From assembly GCA_900318465.1 (NCBI GenBank), contig ONKQ01000002.1:44069-108068 (forward strand): 64,000 bases of DNA, in the 5' to 3' direction. Below, one piece after another: positions 15,717-24,604 of the stretch (within the stretch, counting starts at the first letter, position 1; every line of letters begins with the position of its first letter). The notes under the pieces were generated by a model. The model was not told the origin of the DNA. It saw only the letters and a list, made by a program, of their open reading frames with translations, and made no database searches. The DNA is from an uncultured Bacteroidales bacterium. Its GTDB lineage: Bacteria; Bacteroidota; Bacteroidia; Bacteroidales; F082. The translations under genes were made by a program, and so were the position numbers.

Positions 15717-18164
15717 TTATCCAATCCCATATTTCTCCGCCAGCAAGTCCATTAGTTCGTCGGCTTGGGTCATGAATTGTTGCGCGTCGTCTTTCCAATG
15801 GCGGTAATGCTTTTCTTTCTTGCCTTGACCGCGTAAGGTGTTCATCTTTGCAAGAAAAGTCGTATCGCGCTCCAATTGGGTGAACATGGGCAGCATCTTG
15901 TGGCAAAGGTCTTGTGCTTCAACGTATTTCGACTCTTCAATGCAAGTGTTCATCAACACCATGTCCTCAGCAGTCGACTGGGTGAAAACAGTCAGCACTT
16001 GGCGGATGGCTTCTTCATCGTCACCCATCATTTGGCAAAAAGCGGGAAAATCGTCGGCGAAAACGCAATGGCTTTCTGTGTTCTCGCCATCGGTGGCAAC
16101 GTTTCCGAACATGGTTTCCAACTCTTTCATATTGAAGGGTTTCTGCAAGAATCCGTCGAAGCCTTCGGCCTTGGCTTTCTCGGTGGTGTATTCGATGCGG
16201 CCTGTCATCAGAATGACGGGTTTTTCAGGGTCGATTTCCTTGAAAAGCTTTAGGATGCCGTTGCCGGTCATGGCACCCATCTCGCGGTCAGTGAGGATAT
16301 AATCGTAGTCGGCGAGTTGCGCTGCGGCACTTTCTATGTCGCTTTTTGAACGGCAAGGAATGGCTTGGTGGCCCAAACGCTGTAACATGTTGCCTACCAC
16401 GCTCAACAAAGTGTTGTCGTCGTCGATGACTAAAATATTGAGGCTCTTGTTTTTGTCCTTCTCATCCGACTCGTTCTCCTTTGAGTTTTGCACCACCTCA
16501 ACAGGAAGCCTAACCTCAAAATGAGAGCCTTTCCCAACTTCTGACTCGATGCCGATTTCGCCGCCGAGAAGGTCGACAAGACCCTTTACCACCGTCATGC
16601 CGTAGCCTGTGCCTTCAGCAAACTGGTTGTAGCTCTCGATGCGCACAAAAGGCTTGAACACTTCCTCGCGTTGGTCTTCGGGGATGCCCACTCCGGTGTC
16701 GATGATGTCGAAGACCACGAGGTTGCGCCCCAATCGCGCCTTGAAGGTCACGCTGCCTTCCAATGTATATTTAATGCCGTTGGAAATTAGATTGGTCAAT
16801 ATCTGTCTGATTTTCAGCTTGTCGGAATTGAGGATAGTGTCGGCATCAATGTTGTTTTCAAAGTTGAATTGCAGGTTCTTGTGTTGGGCAATGGGCGCGA
16901 ACATTTCTGCGATTTCGGCACATAGTTGACCGATGTCGAAGGTTTCCTTGCTCACCTGTAGCTTGCCTTGTTCGAGGCTTGAGTATTCCAAAAGGTTGTT
17001 CAAAAGGTTGAGGATATGGTCGGCGGATTGCTGTATCGAGTTGATTTCCTTCTCGTTGTCGGTCTTGTCCATAAGTTCGACATGTCCCATGATGGAGCTT
17101 AGAGGCGCCTTGATGTCATGGCTGACCGAAAGCAGCAACTTGTGGCGACTTTCCATGATTTCCTCCGTCATTCTCTTGGCTTCCTCAGCGGCTCGTCTGG
17201 CTCGATAGCCTTTGTTTACATCGCTGATAATCAGGATAATGAAGATGATGATTAAGAACAAGGTGCCTGCTCCGATGAACATGGAAGTCCTCAGGTTTTC
17301 GTGTATCATCGCCTCGCTTTTCTCGATTTCGGTGATGGTGGAGTCGAGGATTTCTTCGTTGAGGCGTATTAATAAGGAGGAAATTTGTTCGGAGAGTTGG
17401 TTGTCGGCTTTGACGAGTTCCTGTGTCTTTTTCTCGTAGGCCTTGATCTTGTTCCAATACTCGGTTTTGGCCTTGTTGGACAGTATTCGCAGGTCGGCGA
17501 GGATGTTGACCGTGTCGGGACGTTGATGTTGGATGTGGAGTGTGTCGGTGCGCTCAATGCTGATATGGACGATGCTATCTTCCTCAGTAGGAGGACTGAA
17601 CACATTGCCGACACGCCGCCAGAAGCCTTTCTTCTCGTTTTTCGGCACACGGATGATGGTGTCTTTCGAGACGGTGGTCACGACAATCTCTTCTTCGGGT
17701 TGGGGCGGCACGTAATCGTCGATGGTGCGGTCAAATTCAGCCAAGGGGTTGAAGTCGTGGAACTGACGCGACAGTTCATTGCTGAGGCGTCCTTTGCTTT
17801 GGACAAGCCTTTCAATCTCGGCAATCATCATCTTGTTTTCCTCGCTGATTTCAAACAGCATGAGAGAGTCGGCCTGCGCCTTGAGTTCTTTGCGGTAGGC
17901 GTTGAACTCACGCTTGTATTTGGCCTGTTCGGTGAATGCGTACAGGTTGGCGGCGTTTTGGGCACCGTGTACGTTCATGGTGAATTGGTTGACCCAGTTG
18001 AGTGCTTCGTGCTGCGAGTTGATGTTGGAGCGTTGGTTCTCGATGGACTTGCGCAAGTCGGAAATGTAATAATACAAGGCAGCACAAAGCGCCATGACAA
18101 AGAGGTAAGTGATAACCACTTCCCAACTTGTGCGACGCTCGTATCTGTGATTTTGCTTTGCCAT
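15717..18164 (-). CDS. Hybrid sensor histidine kinase (HisKA-HATPase-REC-HPt)
   Basis: 815-residue inner-membrane kinase. Two transmembrane helices (about 16-35 and 295-313) bracket a periplasmic sensor domain of about 260 residues rich in helix. The cytoplasmic part has HisKA with phospho-His349 (SVSHDIKAPLSS), HATPase with N box SNGIKYT (461-467) and G box DTGVGIP (489-495), a receiver with Asp626 (ILTDREMG), and a C-terminal HPt-type helix with His755 (DLCHKMLPMF). A full phosphorelay within one chain implies a separate output regulator, which is not adjacent. A minus-strand -7 box lies at 18172-18179; it is divergent from recQ. Confidence 0.92.
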   Translation of the reverse strand: MAKQNHRYERRTSWEVVITYLFVMALCAALYYYISDLRKSIENQRSNINSQHEALNWVNQFTMNVHGAQNAANLYAFTEQAKYKREFNAYRKELKAQADSLMLFEISEENKMMIAEIERLVQSKGRLSNELSRQFHDFNPLAEFDRTIDDYVPPQPEEEIVVTTVSKDTIIRVPKNEKKGFWRRVGNVFSPPTEEDSIVHISIERTDTLHIQHQRPDTVNILADLRILSNKAKTEYWNKIKAYEKKTQELVKADNQLSEQISSLLIRLNEEILDSTITEIEKSEAMIHENLRTSMFIGAGTLFLIIIFIILIISDVNKGYRARRAAEEAKRMTEEIMESRHKLLLSVSHDIKAPLSSIMGHVELMDKTDNEKEINSIQQSADHILNLLNNLLEYSSLEQGKLQVSKETFDIGQLCAEIAEMFAPIAQHKNLQFNFENNIDADTILNSDKLKIRQILTNLISNGIKYTLEGSVTFKARLGRNLVVFDIIDTGVGIPEDQREEVFKPFVRIESYNQFAEGTGYGMTVVKGLVDLLGGEIGIESEVGKGSHFEVRLPVEVVQNSKENESDEKDKNKSLNILVIDDDNTLLSVVGNMLQRLGHQAIPCRSKSDIESAAAQLADYDYILTDREMGAMTGNGILKLFKEIDPEKPVILMTGRIEYTTEKAKAEGFDGFLQKPFNMKELETMFGNVATDGENTESHCVFADDFPAFCQMMGDDEEAIRQVLTVFTQSTAEDMVLMNTCIEESKYVEAQDLCHKMLPMFTQLERDTTFLAKMNTLRGQGKKEKHYRHWKDDAQQFMTQADELMDLLAEKYGIG

Positions 18165-18171
18165 GATGGTG

Positions 18172-18200
18172 CAAAGATATATCTTTTTTTCCTAATTTTG
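18172..18200. promoter_or_regulatory. Divergent promoters, hybrid kinase and recQ
   Basis: TATCTTTG on the minus strand (18172-18179) faces the kinase; TAATTTTG on the plus strand (18193-18200) faces recQ. Both start codons lie within 15 bases of their boxes. Confidence 0.6.
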
Positions 18201-18214
18201 CTTGTCGAATTATT

Positions 18215-20140
18215 ATGTCAGAGCAAACCCGTTCCATATTGCAACGCTATTGGGGGTATCCCAATTTCCGCCCGCTTCAGGAGGATATCGTCGATTCGGT
18301 GATGGCGGGAAAAGACACGTTGGCTTTGCTGCCCACGGGAGGCGGCAAGAGCATTTGTTTCCAGGTGCCAGCGATGGCGATGGAGGGCTTGTGCTTGGTC
18401 ATCACGCCGCTCATTGCTTTGATGAAGGATCAGGTGGCGCATTTGGTCGAAAAAGGTATAGCGGCAGCGGCTATCTATTCGGGTATGCATCCTGATGAGT
18501 TGGAATTGGCTTACAATCAGGCAGCCTACGGTCGGTTGAAGTTTTTGTATGTTTCGCCAGAACGTCTTCAAACTGAACAGTTTATCGAAACCGTAAAACG
18601 CATGAAAGTGTGCCTTTTGGCTGTTGACGAGTCGCATTGCATCTCGCAGTGGGGCTATGACTTCCGCCCGCCGTATCTGAAGATTGCAGAGATTCGTCCA
18701 TATATGCTGAAGACACCCGTTTTGGCCCTAACCGCAACAGCGACTGCCAAAGTGGTTGATGATATTCAGTTGCGTCTTGGTTTCAAGGAGAAAAACGTGT
18801 TCCAAAGCAGCTTTGAGCGTAAGAACTTGACTTATAATGTGCTTCATGAGGCTGATAAATACGGTGTGCTGCGCCGTAAGTTGGAAGCTATGAAGGAGGG
18901 AAGTGCCATCGTTTATGTGCGAAACCGGAAACGTACCCAAGTCATTTCCGACTGGCTCAATTCGGTGGGCATCGCGGCTACGTTTTATCACGCAGGTTTG
19001 GACGCCCGGATGCGCGACGAGCGCCAAGAGCTTTGGATGAAGGGCAGGGTGAAGGTCATAGCGGCCACCAATGCTTTCGGCATGGGCATCGACAAGCCGG
19101 ATGTGCGTTTGGTCATCCACATGGACTTGCCCGACAGCATCGAGGCGTATTTCCAAGAGGCGGGGCGTGCGGGCCGCGATTTGAAGCCTTCCGAAGCCTT
19201 TCTTCTTGTTTCGCCTGCCGACATCAAACAGTTGCAAGAGAATCTGGCGCAGTCGTTCCCCGAACTTGAACGCATCAAATTGATTTACAATGCCTTGGGA
19301 AACTATTTCAACATCCCTGTCGGTGCAGGTGCCAATGTGTCGTATCCGCTGATTCTCAAGGATTTTGCCGATAGGTACGGTTTCTCGATAATTGAAGTGT
19401 TCCATACGTTAAAAATTTTGGAGAGAGAGGGCTTTCTTGTGCTCTCCGACAGTTTCGATGAACCTTCGAAAGTGATGATAAAAGCCTCACGGGATGAGCT
19501 TTATGGATTTCAAGTCAACAACCCTCAATTTGGTGAATTGATTAAGTACATGTTGCGCAGTTTGCCTGGAGTGCTGACCGATTTTGTCAAAATTAATGAG
19601 GATACCGTTGCCAAGAGAATCGGTTTGTCGGTGGAGAAAGTGGTGGAGCAGCTGAAAAAATTGGAGAGTTTTCATTTCCTTTCCTACGCCCAGCGTCACG
19701 ATAAACCCCAAGTGCTTTTTCTTTCAGAATTTGTTGACACAAAGCATTTTAACTTGTCAAAAGAGTATTATTATGACCGCAAGCGGGATGCCGAGGAACG
19801 TGTGAAGGCGATGATTGGCTTTGTGGAAAACGATGAGGAATGTCGAAGCGTTCAGCTGTTGCGCTATTTCAACGAGAAGAAATCGAAACCTTGTGGCTAT
19901 TGTGATGTTTGCCTGAGCAATGCGTCAACAAAACCTGTTGAATATCAAACCATTGAAGACCGATTGATGAGTGTGGTGGGCGAGGCTGATGTGTCGCTGG
20001 GAGAGGTGATGGGGCGTTGCGCCGACCTCAATTCTGACCGTTTGATGGACTCGATTCGTTTTCTTATTGACAATGGGGTGCTGAACATGGGGAAGGACAA
20101 CCGCCTTTCGAAGGGCAACAAAAAAAGCCGCCACAAATGA
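18215..20140 (+). CDS. recQ: ATP-dependent DNA helicase RecQ
   Basis: 641-residue 3'-5' superfamily 2 helicase for recombination and fork repair. Motif I is TGGGKS (41-46), motif II is DESH (138-141, in place of the common DEAH), followed by the RecQ aromatic loop HCISQWGYDFRPPY; motif VI appears as QEAGRAGRD. A RecQ-C-terminal zinc site (CRSVQLLRYF, then CGYCDVC) follows. The last 110 residues do not show a clear HRDC domain. Start ATG 18215 lies 14 bases after the -7 box. A bidirectional terminator follows. Confidence 0.95.
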   Translation: MSEQTRSILQRYWGYPNFRPLQEDIVDSVMAGKDTLALLPTGGGKSICFQVPAMAMEGLCLVITPLIALMKDQVAHLVEKGIAAAAIYSGMHPDELELAYNQAAYGRLKFLYVSPERLQTEQFIETVKRMKVCLLAVDESHCISQWGYDFRPPYLKIAEIRPYMLKTPVLALTATATAKVVDDIQLRLGFKEKNVFQSSFERKNLTYNVLHEADKYGVLRRKLEAMKEGSAIVYVRNRKRTQVISDWLNSVGIAATFYHAGLDARMRDERQELWMKGRVKVIAATNAFGMGIDKPDVRLVIHMDLPDSIEAYFQEAGRAGRDLKPSEAFLLVSPADIKQLQENLAQSFPELERIKLIYNALGNYFNIPVGAGANVSYPLILKDFADRYGFSIIEVFHTLKILEREGFLVLSDSFDEPSKVMIKASRDELYGFQVNNPQFGELIKYMLRSLPGVLTDFVKINEDTVAKRIGLSVEKVVEQLKKLESFHFLSYAQRHDKPQVLFLSEFVDTKHFNLSKEYYYDRKRDAEERVKAMIGFVENDEECRSVQLLRYFNEKKSKPCGYCDVCLSNASTKPVEYQTIEDRLMSVVGEADVSLGEVMGRCADLNSDRLMDSIRFLIDNGVLNMGKDNRLSKGNKKSRHK

Positions 20141-20148
20141 CGGCTTTT
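20123..20148. terminator. Bidirectional terminator between recQ and HU
   Basis: AAAAGCCG (20123-20130) and CGGCTTTT (20141-20148) form an 8-bp stem with T runs on both strands; the recQ stop codon lies in the loop, so the hairpin overlaps the end of the gene. Confidence 0.75.
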
Positions 20149-20168
20149 ACTTTCTGTTCTAATTAAGC

Positions 20169-20432
20169 TTATTTCAGCAAGTTGCTGGCGGCCTTGAATT
20201 TCACAACCTTCTTGGCTGCAATCTTGATGGTCTTGCCAGTGCGGGGGTTGCGGCCTTGGCGAGCAGGACGCTCGTTCACCGACAAAGTGCCGAAACCAAC
20301 GAGGCCAAGCTTTCCACCTTTCATGAGTTCATCCTTGGTGACACCCATCATGGCATCAACGGCTTTTCTCGCATCTACTTTGGTCATGCCAGCCTTTTCA
20401 GCGACGGCATTGATTAAATCTACTTTATTCAT
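20169..20432 (-). CDS. hup: HU family DNA-binding protein
   Basis: 87-residue nucleoid protein with the full HU fold: N-terminal helices MNKVDLINAVAEKAGM, the GFGTLSV strand, the DNA-contacting arm RPARQGRNPRTGKTI and C-terminal KVVKFKAA. Length is standard. It is monocistronic; a minus-strand -7 box lies at 20466-20473. Bacteroidetes encode several HU paralogues, so which cellular HU this is cannot be told. Confidence 0.95.
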   Translation of the reverse strand: MNKVDLINAVAEKAGMTKVDARKAVDAMMGVTKDELMKGGKLGLVGFGTLSVNERPARQGRNPRTGKTIKIAAKKVVKFKAASNLLK

Positions 20433-20465
20433 TTTGATATATTTAATTGGTTAAACGTTTGAGCG

Positions 20466-20473
20466 ACAAAAAT
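20466..20473 (-). promoter_or_regulatory. Promoter -7 box of HU gene
   Basis: CAAAAATA on the plus strand reads TATTTTTG on the minus strand, 34 bases upstream of the HU start. Confidence 0.55.
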
Positions 20474-20568
20474 AATGTATTTTTGATTAACGCAAGTGTT
20501 TTTTGTAAAAAATGCGTGATTTTTCCACAAAAAAGACTCTTTTTTTTGAAAAATTGGTCAAATCAGGC

Positions 20569-21534
20569 TCAAATCGTTGCTTTCCACGCTCCAACGAATT
20601 GCGTTCCACGCAAAAAGTCGGCGATATTCATGCGTTTTTTTCCGGCTTGTTGTACCTCGGTGAGATGGAGATAGCCGTCGCGAAGGGCTATCTTGAGGAA
20701 TTTCTTGTTGTCGGTGACGACAGTGCCACATTCCTCCTTGGGAAGAGCGTTTTCCATTTCGGCGGCAAAGACTTTCATTTCGATGCGTCCTCCTTCGGTC
20801 GATGCCAAAACGGTGTGTGCGGCAGGGTAGGGCGACAAGCCACGGATATGGTTGTAGACGCTTTGGAGGTCGCGGCTCCAATCGATGCGGCAGAACTCCT
20901 TGCTGATTTTTGGCGCAGGTTTCAAAGCTTCGCCTTGCTCCAATTCGTTTTGTTCCAATGCCTTAACGTCGCCTTTCTCGATTTTTTGAATGGTCTCCAC
21001 CACAACTTTGTTGCCCAACAGCATCAGCTCGTCGTGAAGCTCGCCTGCGGTCTCTTCGGGGCGGATGGCGACTTTTTCGCGCATGATGACGGCTCCTTTG
21101 TCGATTTCCTCGTTGAGGAAGAAGGTGGTGAGTCCCGTCTCGGTCTCGCCGTTGATGATGGCGAAGTTGATGGGGGCCGCGCCTCGGTACTGTGGCAACA
21201 GCGAGGCATGGAGGTTGAAGGTGCCAAGTCGGGGCATCTGCCACACCACAGCGGGCAACATCCTGAAAGCCACCACAATGAAAAGGTCGGCGTTGAAGGA
21301 GGCCAACTGCTCAATGAATTGCGGGTCTTTCAGTTTTTCGGGTTGCAGCAAAGGCAGGTTGTGTTGCAGGGCGGTCTTCTTGACCTCGGAATGTTGCATC
21401 TTCTGTCCGCGTCCTGCGGGCTTGTCGGGCATGGTGACGACGGCGGCCACCTCATAGCCTGCCGCAAGGATGGCTTCAAGCTGCGAAGCGGCGAACTCAG
21501 GGGTTCCGAAATAGACGATTCTCAATTTTTCCAT
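20569..21534 (-). CDS. fmt: Methionyl-tRNA formyltransferase
   Basis: 321-residue enzyme that formylates initiator Met-tRNA using 10-formyl-THF. The Rossmann-type start MEKLRIVYFGTPEF and the catalytic triad are visible: Asn107 and His109 in FNLHASLLP, Asp145 in NEEIDKGAVI. A C-terminal OB-like domain follows. The ATG at 21534-21532 is chosen because the family begins at MEKLRIV; a longer reading frame from 21582 would start inside the upstream terminator hairpin. It lies downstream of the TPR gene on the same strand but separated by a terminator. Confidence 0.95.
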   Translation of the reverse strand: MEKLRIVYFGTPEFAASQLEAILAAGYEVAAVVTMPDKPAGRGQKMQHSEVKKTALQHNLPLLQPEKLKDPQFIEQLASFNADLFIVVAFRMLPAVVWQMPRLGTFNLHASLLPQYRGAAPINFAIINGETETGLTTFFLNEEIDKGAVIMREKVAIRPEETAGELHDELMLLGNKVVVETIQKIEKGDVKALEQNELEQGEALKPAPKISKEFCRIDWSRDLQSVYNHIRGLSPYPAAHTVLASTEGGRIEMKVFAAEMENALPKEECGTVVTDNKKFLKIALRDGYLHLTEVQQAGKKRMNIADFLRGTQFVGAWKATI

Positions 21535-21549
21535 ATTCGCGAGCGGATA

Positions 21550-21580
21550 AAAAAACTGGCCCGTGGTGTCGGACCAGTTC
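21550..21580 (-). terminator. Terminator after TPR protein gene
   Basis: On the minus strand AACTGG and CCAGTT (21554-21559 and 21574-21579) pair with further G/C matches in the stem and are followed by a T run. It separates the TPR gene from fmt. Confidence 0.7.
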
Positions 21581-21616
21581 AAAAAAATGAAACTTTGTTT
21601 AACCCTAAAAATTCCT

Positions 21617-22303
21617 CTATTTCATTTTCGCTTCCAAGTAAGCGATATTCTTGCTGATGTCGAATGCCTCGTTGCTCAGCGGATAGTCTTTCTTGAGGAG
21701 ACGATAGGCTTCAAGAGCCTTGCTGTAGTTGCCCATGATTTCGTAGGTCATGCCTTCCTTGACGAGGAACATTGGCGAGGTGAAATCGTTGGGGCTCTTG
21801 CGGGCGGCCTTGGCATAGTAGTTGACGGCGTTTTGGTTGTCGCCAAGTTCCATGTAGCAGTCGCCGATGGCACCGAGAGCCATAGGAGCAAGGATTTGGT
21901 CGTCGCCTGTGTATTTCTTCAGGTGCTCGATGGCATCTGTATAGTTGTTCTGTTTCATGTAGCTGATGCCAGCGTAATATTGGGCCAGCTTGCCGGTCTT
22001 GGTGCTGCCGTAGCTGCTGATGATGTCGAGGAAGCCGACGTTGTTGCCGTCGCCGTTGAGGGCGTTGTCATACTGCTCTTTCTCGAAATACTGCTGTGCC
22101 TTGAAGATTTGGGCACTCGCAGCCGCATTGCGCTTGTTCATGTATTTGGTCACACCGAAGATGCCAAAGGCTACCACCAATAAGGCAATGAGGATGATCC
22201 AAAGGGTCTTCTGGTTGTTTTCAATCCAAAGTTCGGTTTTGCTTAAGGCTTCTTCTACGTTTTCGAGCCTCTCGTCTCCTTGTTTTGTGTCTTGTTTTGC
22301 CAT
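21617..22303 (-). CDS. Membrane-anchored TPR protein
   Basis: 228 residues: a short cytoplasmic N-terminal segment, one transmembrane helix (about 34-53, LWIILIALLVVAFGIFGV), then four or more tetratricopeptide-like helical pairs (for example AQYYAGISYMKQNNYTDAIEHL and GAIGDCYMELGDNQNAVNYY). This layout resembles YfgM-type periplasmic TPR proteins that assist envelope protein traffic, and it is conserved in Bacteroidetes; a specific role is not shown. Minus-strand -7 box at 22326-22333. Confidence 0.85.
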   Translation of the reverse strand: MAKQDTKQGDERLENVEEALSKTELWIENNQKTLWIILIALLVVAFGIFGVTKYMNKRNAAASAQIFKAQQYFEKEQYDNALNGDGNNVGFLDIISSYGSTKTGKLAQYYAGISYMKQNNYTDAIEHLKKYTGDDQILAPMALGAIGDCYMELGDNQNAVNYYAKAARKSPNDFTSPMFLVKEGMTYEIMGNYSKALEAYRLLKKDYPLSNEAFDISKNIAYLEAKMK

Positions 22304-22325
22304 AACGATTCAAAATTTTGAGTTG

Positions 22326-22333
22326 CAAAAGTA
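22326..22333 (-). promoter_or_regulatory. Promoter -7 box of TPR protein gene
   Basis: CAAAAGTA on the plus strand reads TACTTTTG on the minus strand, 23 bases before the ATG. Confidence 0.6.
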
Positions 22334-22446
22334 CGCTTTTTAAGGATATGAAACGCCAATTTTTTAAAATTTTGGTTTTAATTTTTGTCGAAAAAACGTA
22401 ATGATTTGATTTTTAATATGGTATAAAAATGGTTTTGGTGGATTTT

Positions 22447-22477
22447 TTTGTTCAAGGCGAAAAAAGTTGTACTTTTG
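22447..22477 (+). promoter_or_regulatory. Promoter of TrmH-like methyltransferase
   Basis: TTTG at 22447-22450 and TACTTTTG at 22470-22477, spaced 19 bp. Its position rules out the in-frame ATG at 22467 and supports ATG 22503. Confidence 0.7.
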
Positions 22478-22502
22478 CACACCTTTTATATTATTTGAGC
22501 CG

Positions 22503-23252
22503 ATGAAGAAAAGCAGATTTTATGATGGGCGTGTGATGGAAAAACGCAGGACAGGTGAGTTCGGAGCACGAGATATGGCTTTCCTTGAGTTTTTGTCGCA
22601 ATTTGTCACAGATGACCGCCGGCAGCGTTTCGAGGAGGTGTTGGAATGGCGCACACGGCATCTGACCGTCGTCCTTGAGGACATCTTCCAGCCGCACAAT
22701 GCCAGCGCGGTGTTGCGCACCTGCGACCTTCGTGGGGTGCAGGACATCCACGTGGTGGAAAACCACAACCACTATGCGGTGAACCCCGAAGTGGTGATGG
22801 GCAGCACGAAATGGCTCAGCCTGTATCATTACGATGCGACGGATTTCAATACTCCGACGGCTTTCGAGCACTTGCGCAACGAGGGCTACAAGATTGTGGC
22901 CACTTGCCCGCATCGCGACGACTTCACGCCTGAGACTTTGCCCCTCGATCAGCCTGTGGCCGTGGTGTTTGGCACCGAGAAGGAGGGCCTTTCGGATTAT
23001 GCTGTTGAAAATGCCGACATGCACGTCCGCATCCCCATGTTTGGTTTTACGGAGAGCTACAACATCAGTGTGTCAGCGGCTTTGTTGCTCTATACGCTGA
23101 CCAACCGACTCCATGAAGCTGCCGACATCGACTGGCACCTCACCGAGCCTGAGCGCAATGCAGTGCGCCTCCTTTGGACGCGCCGCAGCCTAAGCCGCAT
23201 CCGACAATATGAAAGGAAATTCGCGGAACTGCATCCTGAGTTTGAAGGATGA
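22503..23252 (+). CDS. trmH: SpoU/TrmH-family RNA methyltransferase
   Basis: 249-residue SPOUT-class 2'-O-methyltransferase, most like tRNA (guanosine-18) TrmH. SPOUT motifs: NASAVLRTCDLRGVQDIHVV (motif 1 region, Asn and Arg conserved), VVFGTEKEGLSD (motif 2) and IPMFGFTESYNISVSAALLL (motif 3), which build the trefoil-knot SAM site. A basic C-terminal helix fits TrmH rather than rRNA enzymes. Start at 22503 is set by the promoter. The exact nucleotide target is inferred. Confidence 0.87.
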   Translation: MKKSRFYDGRVMEKRRTGEFGARDMAFLEFLSQFVTDDRRQRFEEVLEWRTRHLTVVLEDIFQPHNASAVLRTCDLRGVQDIHVVENHNHYAVNPEVVMGSTKWLSLYHYDATDFNTPTAFEHLRNEGYKIVATCPHRDDFTPETLPLDQPVAVVFGTEKEGLSDYAVENADMHVRIPMFGFTESYNISVSAALLLYTLTNRLHEAADIDWHLTEPERNAVRLLWTRRSLSRIRQYERKFAELHPEFEG

Positions 23253-23379
23253 TGACTTTGCGCTTGTCTGCCGCTTTGCGTCACTGCGAGGAAGGGTCTG
23301 CTTGTTACATTGTTTTTGTTCTTCAATGCAATATTGCACTTATTTTTCCGTATAATATGCAGGATATTCCAAAAAGTTC

Positions 23380-23387
23380 TAATTTTG
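23380..23387 (+). promoter_or_regulatory. Promoter -7 box of small lipoprotein gene
   Basis: TAATTTTG, 18 bases before the ATG at 23406; supports that start over in-frame upstream codons. The 150 bases before it hold nothing else recognisable. Confidence 0.6.
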
Positions 23388-23405
23388 CCGCAAATAAAAT
23401 TCGAA

Positions 23406-23687
23406 ATGAGAAAATACATCATACTCTTGACGGCGATGCTGCTTTTGTGCGCCACTTCGTGCAAAAAGACGCGCTACTGCCGTTGCACCACCATCCAGAA
23501 TGACGAGGTGGTGAATCTCGGCGAGGATTTCTATACCATTGAGGATGGCTCTTCCTGCTCCGACCGTGCCAAGGAAATTGTCGGCTGGGGACAAGTGATT
23601 TGCACCGAAGTTTCAAAAGCCGAGGCCACGGGTGAAGAGAACAAGTGGTGGGAGAACCTGTTTGGAATAGGCGGTGGAAAGAATTGA
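23406..23687 (+). CDS. Small lipoprotein of unknown function
   Basis: 93-residue predicted lipoprotein: hydrophobic leader with lipobox CATSC (Cys about residue 19), then a short Cys-rich head (KKTRYCRCTT) and a soluble tail that includes YTIEDGSSCSDRAKEIV. No family recognised. Its stop TGA (23685-23687) overlaps the likely TTG start of the next gene, so the two are coupled and may act together at the envelope. Confidence 0.75.
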   Translation: MRKYIILLTAMLLLCATSCKKTRYCRCTTIQNDEVVNLGEDFYTIEDGSSCSDRAKEIVGWGQVICTEVSKAEATGEENKWWENLFGIGGGKN

Positions 23688-24604
23688 AAATCAAGGAAAA
23701 CATACTTCTTTCGATAAAAATCCTGCTTGGCCTTGTCTTTATCGCTTCAGCCATCCTGAAGATTCTCGATTTGGACAAGTTTGAGATTTACGTCTACAGC
23801 TATCATTTTTTCAGCCTCAATTTCTCGTTTTTGGTGGCTCGTGCGGCCATTATCGTTGAGCTTGTTCTTGGTATGGGTTTGGTTTCCAACACCTTGCACA
23901 AATTCTATTGGTGGGGAAGCATGGCCATGCTGGTTGGCTACACCTTATTATTAATATATGCGCTCATGAAAGGCCGTACTGATAGCTGCCATTGTTTCGG
24001 CGATTTCTTGCAACTCGACCCAAAACAAAGCCTTTTGAAAAATGGGATGCTGATGTTGCTTTTCCTACTGATATACAAGGTGAAAGGATGGAAAACGCCG
24101 TTCCGTTGGCTGATTTTCAGTTTGGCATTGATGGCCTCTACCATTACTGTTTTTGCCGTTTCACCGCCTGACAACTTCACATTGGCTTATGACTCCGAGC
24201 AAAACCTGCACGAAGACTTGTTTTATGATTTGTTAGAAGAGCCGCCTTTGGATAGCTTGAATTTGACTGAAGGGAAGAAGGTAATCTGCTTTTTTTCAAC
24301 GGGTTGCGAGATTTGCCAGATGGCAGCGCAGAAGTTCTCGCTGATGCAGCAGTTTTATGGTTTTCCAGAGGAAAACATCACTTGCATTTTCGTGGGCAAT
24401 GAGGACGGCATCGCGAAATTCTATGAAAAATCGCAATCTGCCCAATATAGGAATGTCTTGTGTAACAATGTGGTAGGCTTGTTGAAAGCCATCAACGGCC
24501 AATTTCCTACCATCGTCTTTTTGGAAAATGGCAAGGTCGTTCACGAATACGGTTTCCGTGACATGAAGGAGGCGGAAATCAAGGCGTTTTTCACTCAACC
24601 ATAA
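23684..24604 (+). CDS. DoxX/MauE-like membrane protein with thioredoxin-like domain
   Basis: About 306 residues. The N-terminal half has four to five transmembrane helices with the MauE/DoxX-type pattern ending in DSCHCFGDFL. The C-terminal half, from about residue 195, looks thioredoxin-like with an active-site type CEIC in FFSTGCEICQMAA and a late cis-Pro strand QFPTIVF. MauE relatives feed electrons to periplasmic disulfide chemistry, so a thiol/disulfide role in the envelope is inferred. The best start is TTG 23684, overlapping the previous stop (TTGA) behind a GGTGGAAAG ribosome site; GTG 23645 is the alternative. It converges on the cysteine desulfidase gene with a 14-base overlap. Confidence 0.78.
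   Translation: MKIKENILLSIKILLGLVFIASAILKILDLDKFEIYVYSYHFFSLNFSFLVARAAIIVELVLGMGLVSNTLHKFYWWGSMAMLVGYTLLLIYALMKGRTDSCHCFGDFLQLDPKQSLLKNGMLMLLFLLIYKVKGWKTPFRWLIFSLALMASTITVFAVSPPDNFTLAYDSEQNLHEDLFYDLLEEPPLDSLNLTEGKKVICFFSTGCEICQMAAQKFSLMQQFYGFPEENITCIFVGNEDGIAKFYEKSQSAQYRNVLCNNVVGLLKAINGQFPTIVFLENGKVVHEYGFRDMKEAEIKAFFTQP

Noticed and set aside
17385-18302. 305-codon plus-strand frame opposite the histidine kinase
   Set aside because: Shadow of the kinase sensor domain, overlapping recQ start in another frame.
20512-21657. 381-codon plus-strand frame opposite fmt
   Set aside because: Shadow of fmt on the other strand; low-complexity composition and no domain.
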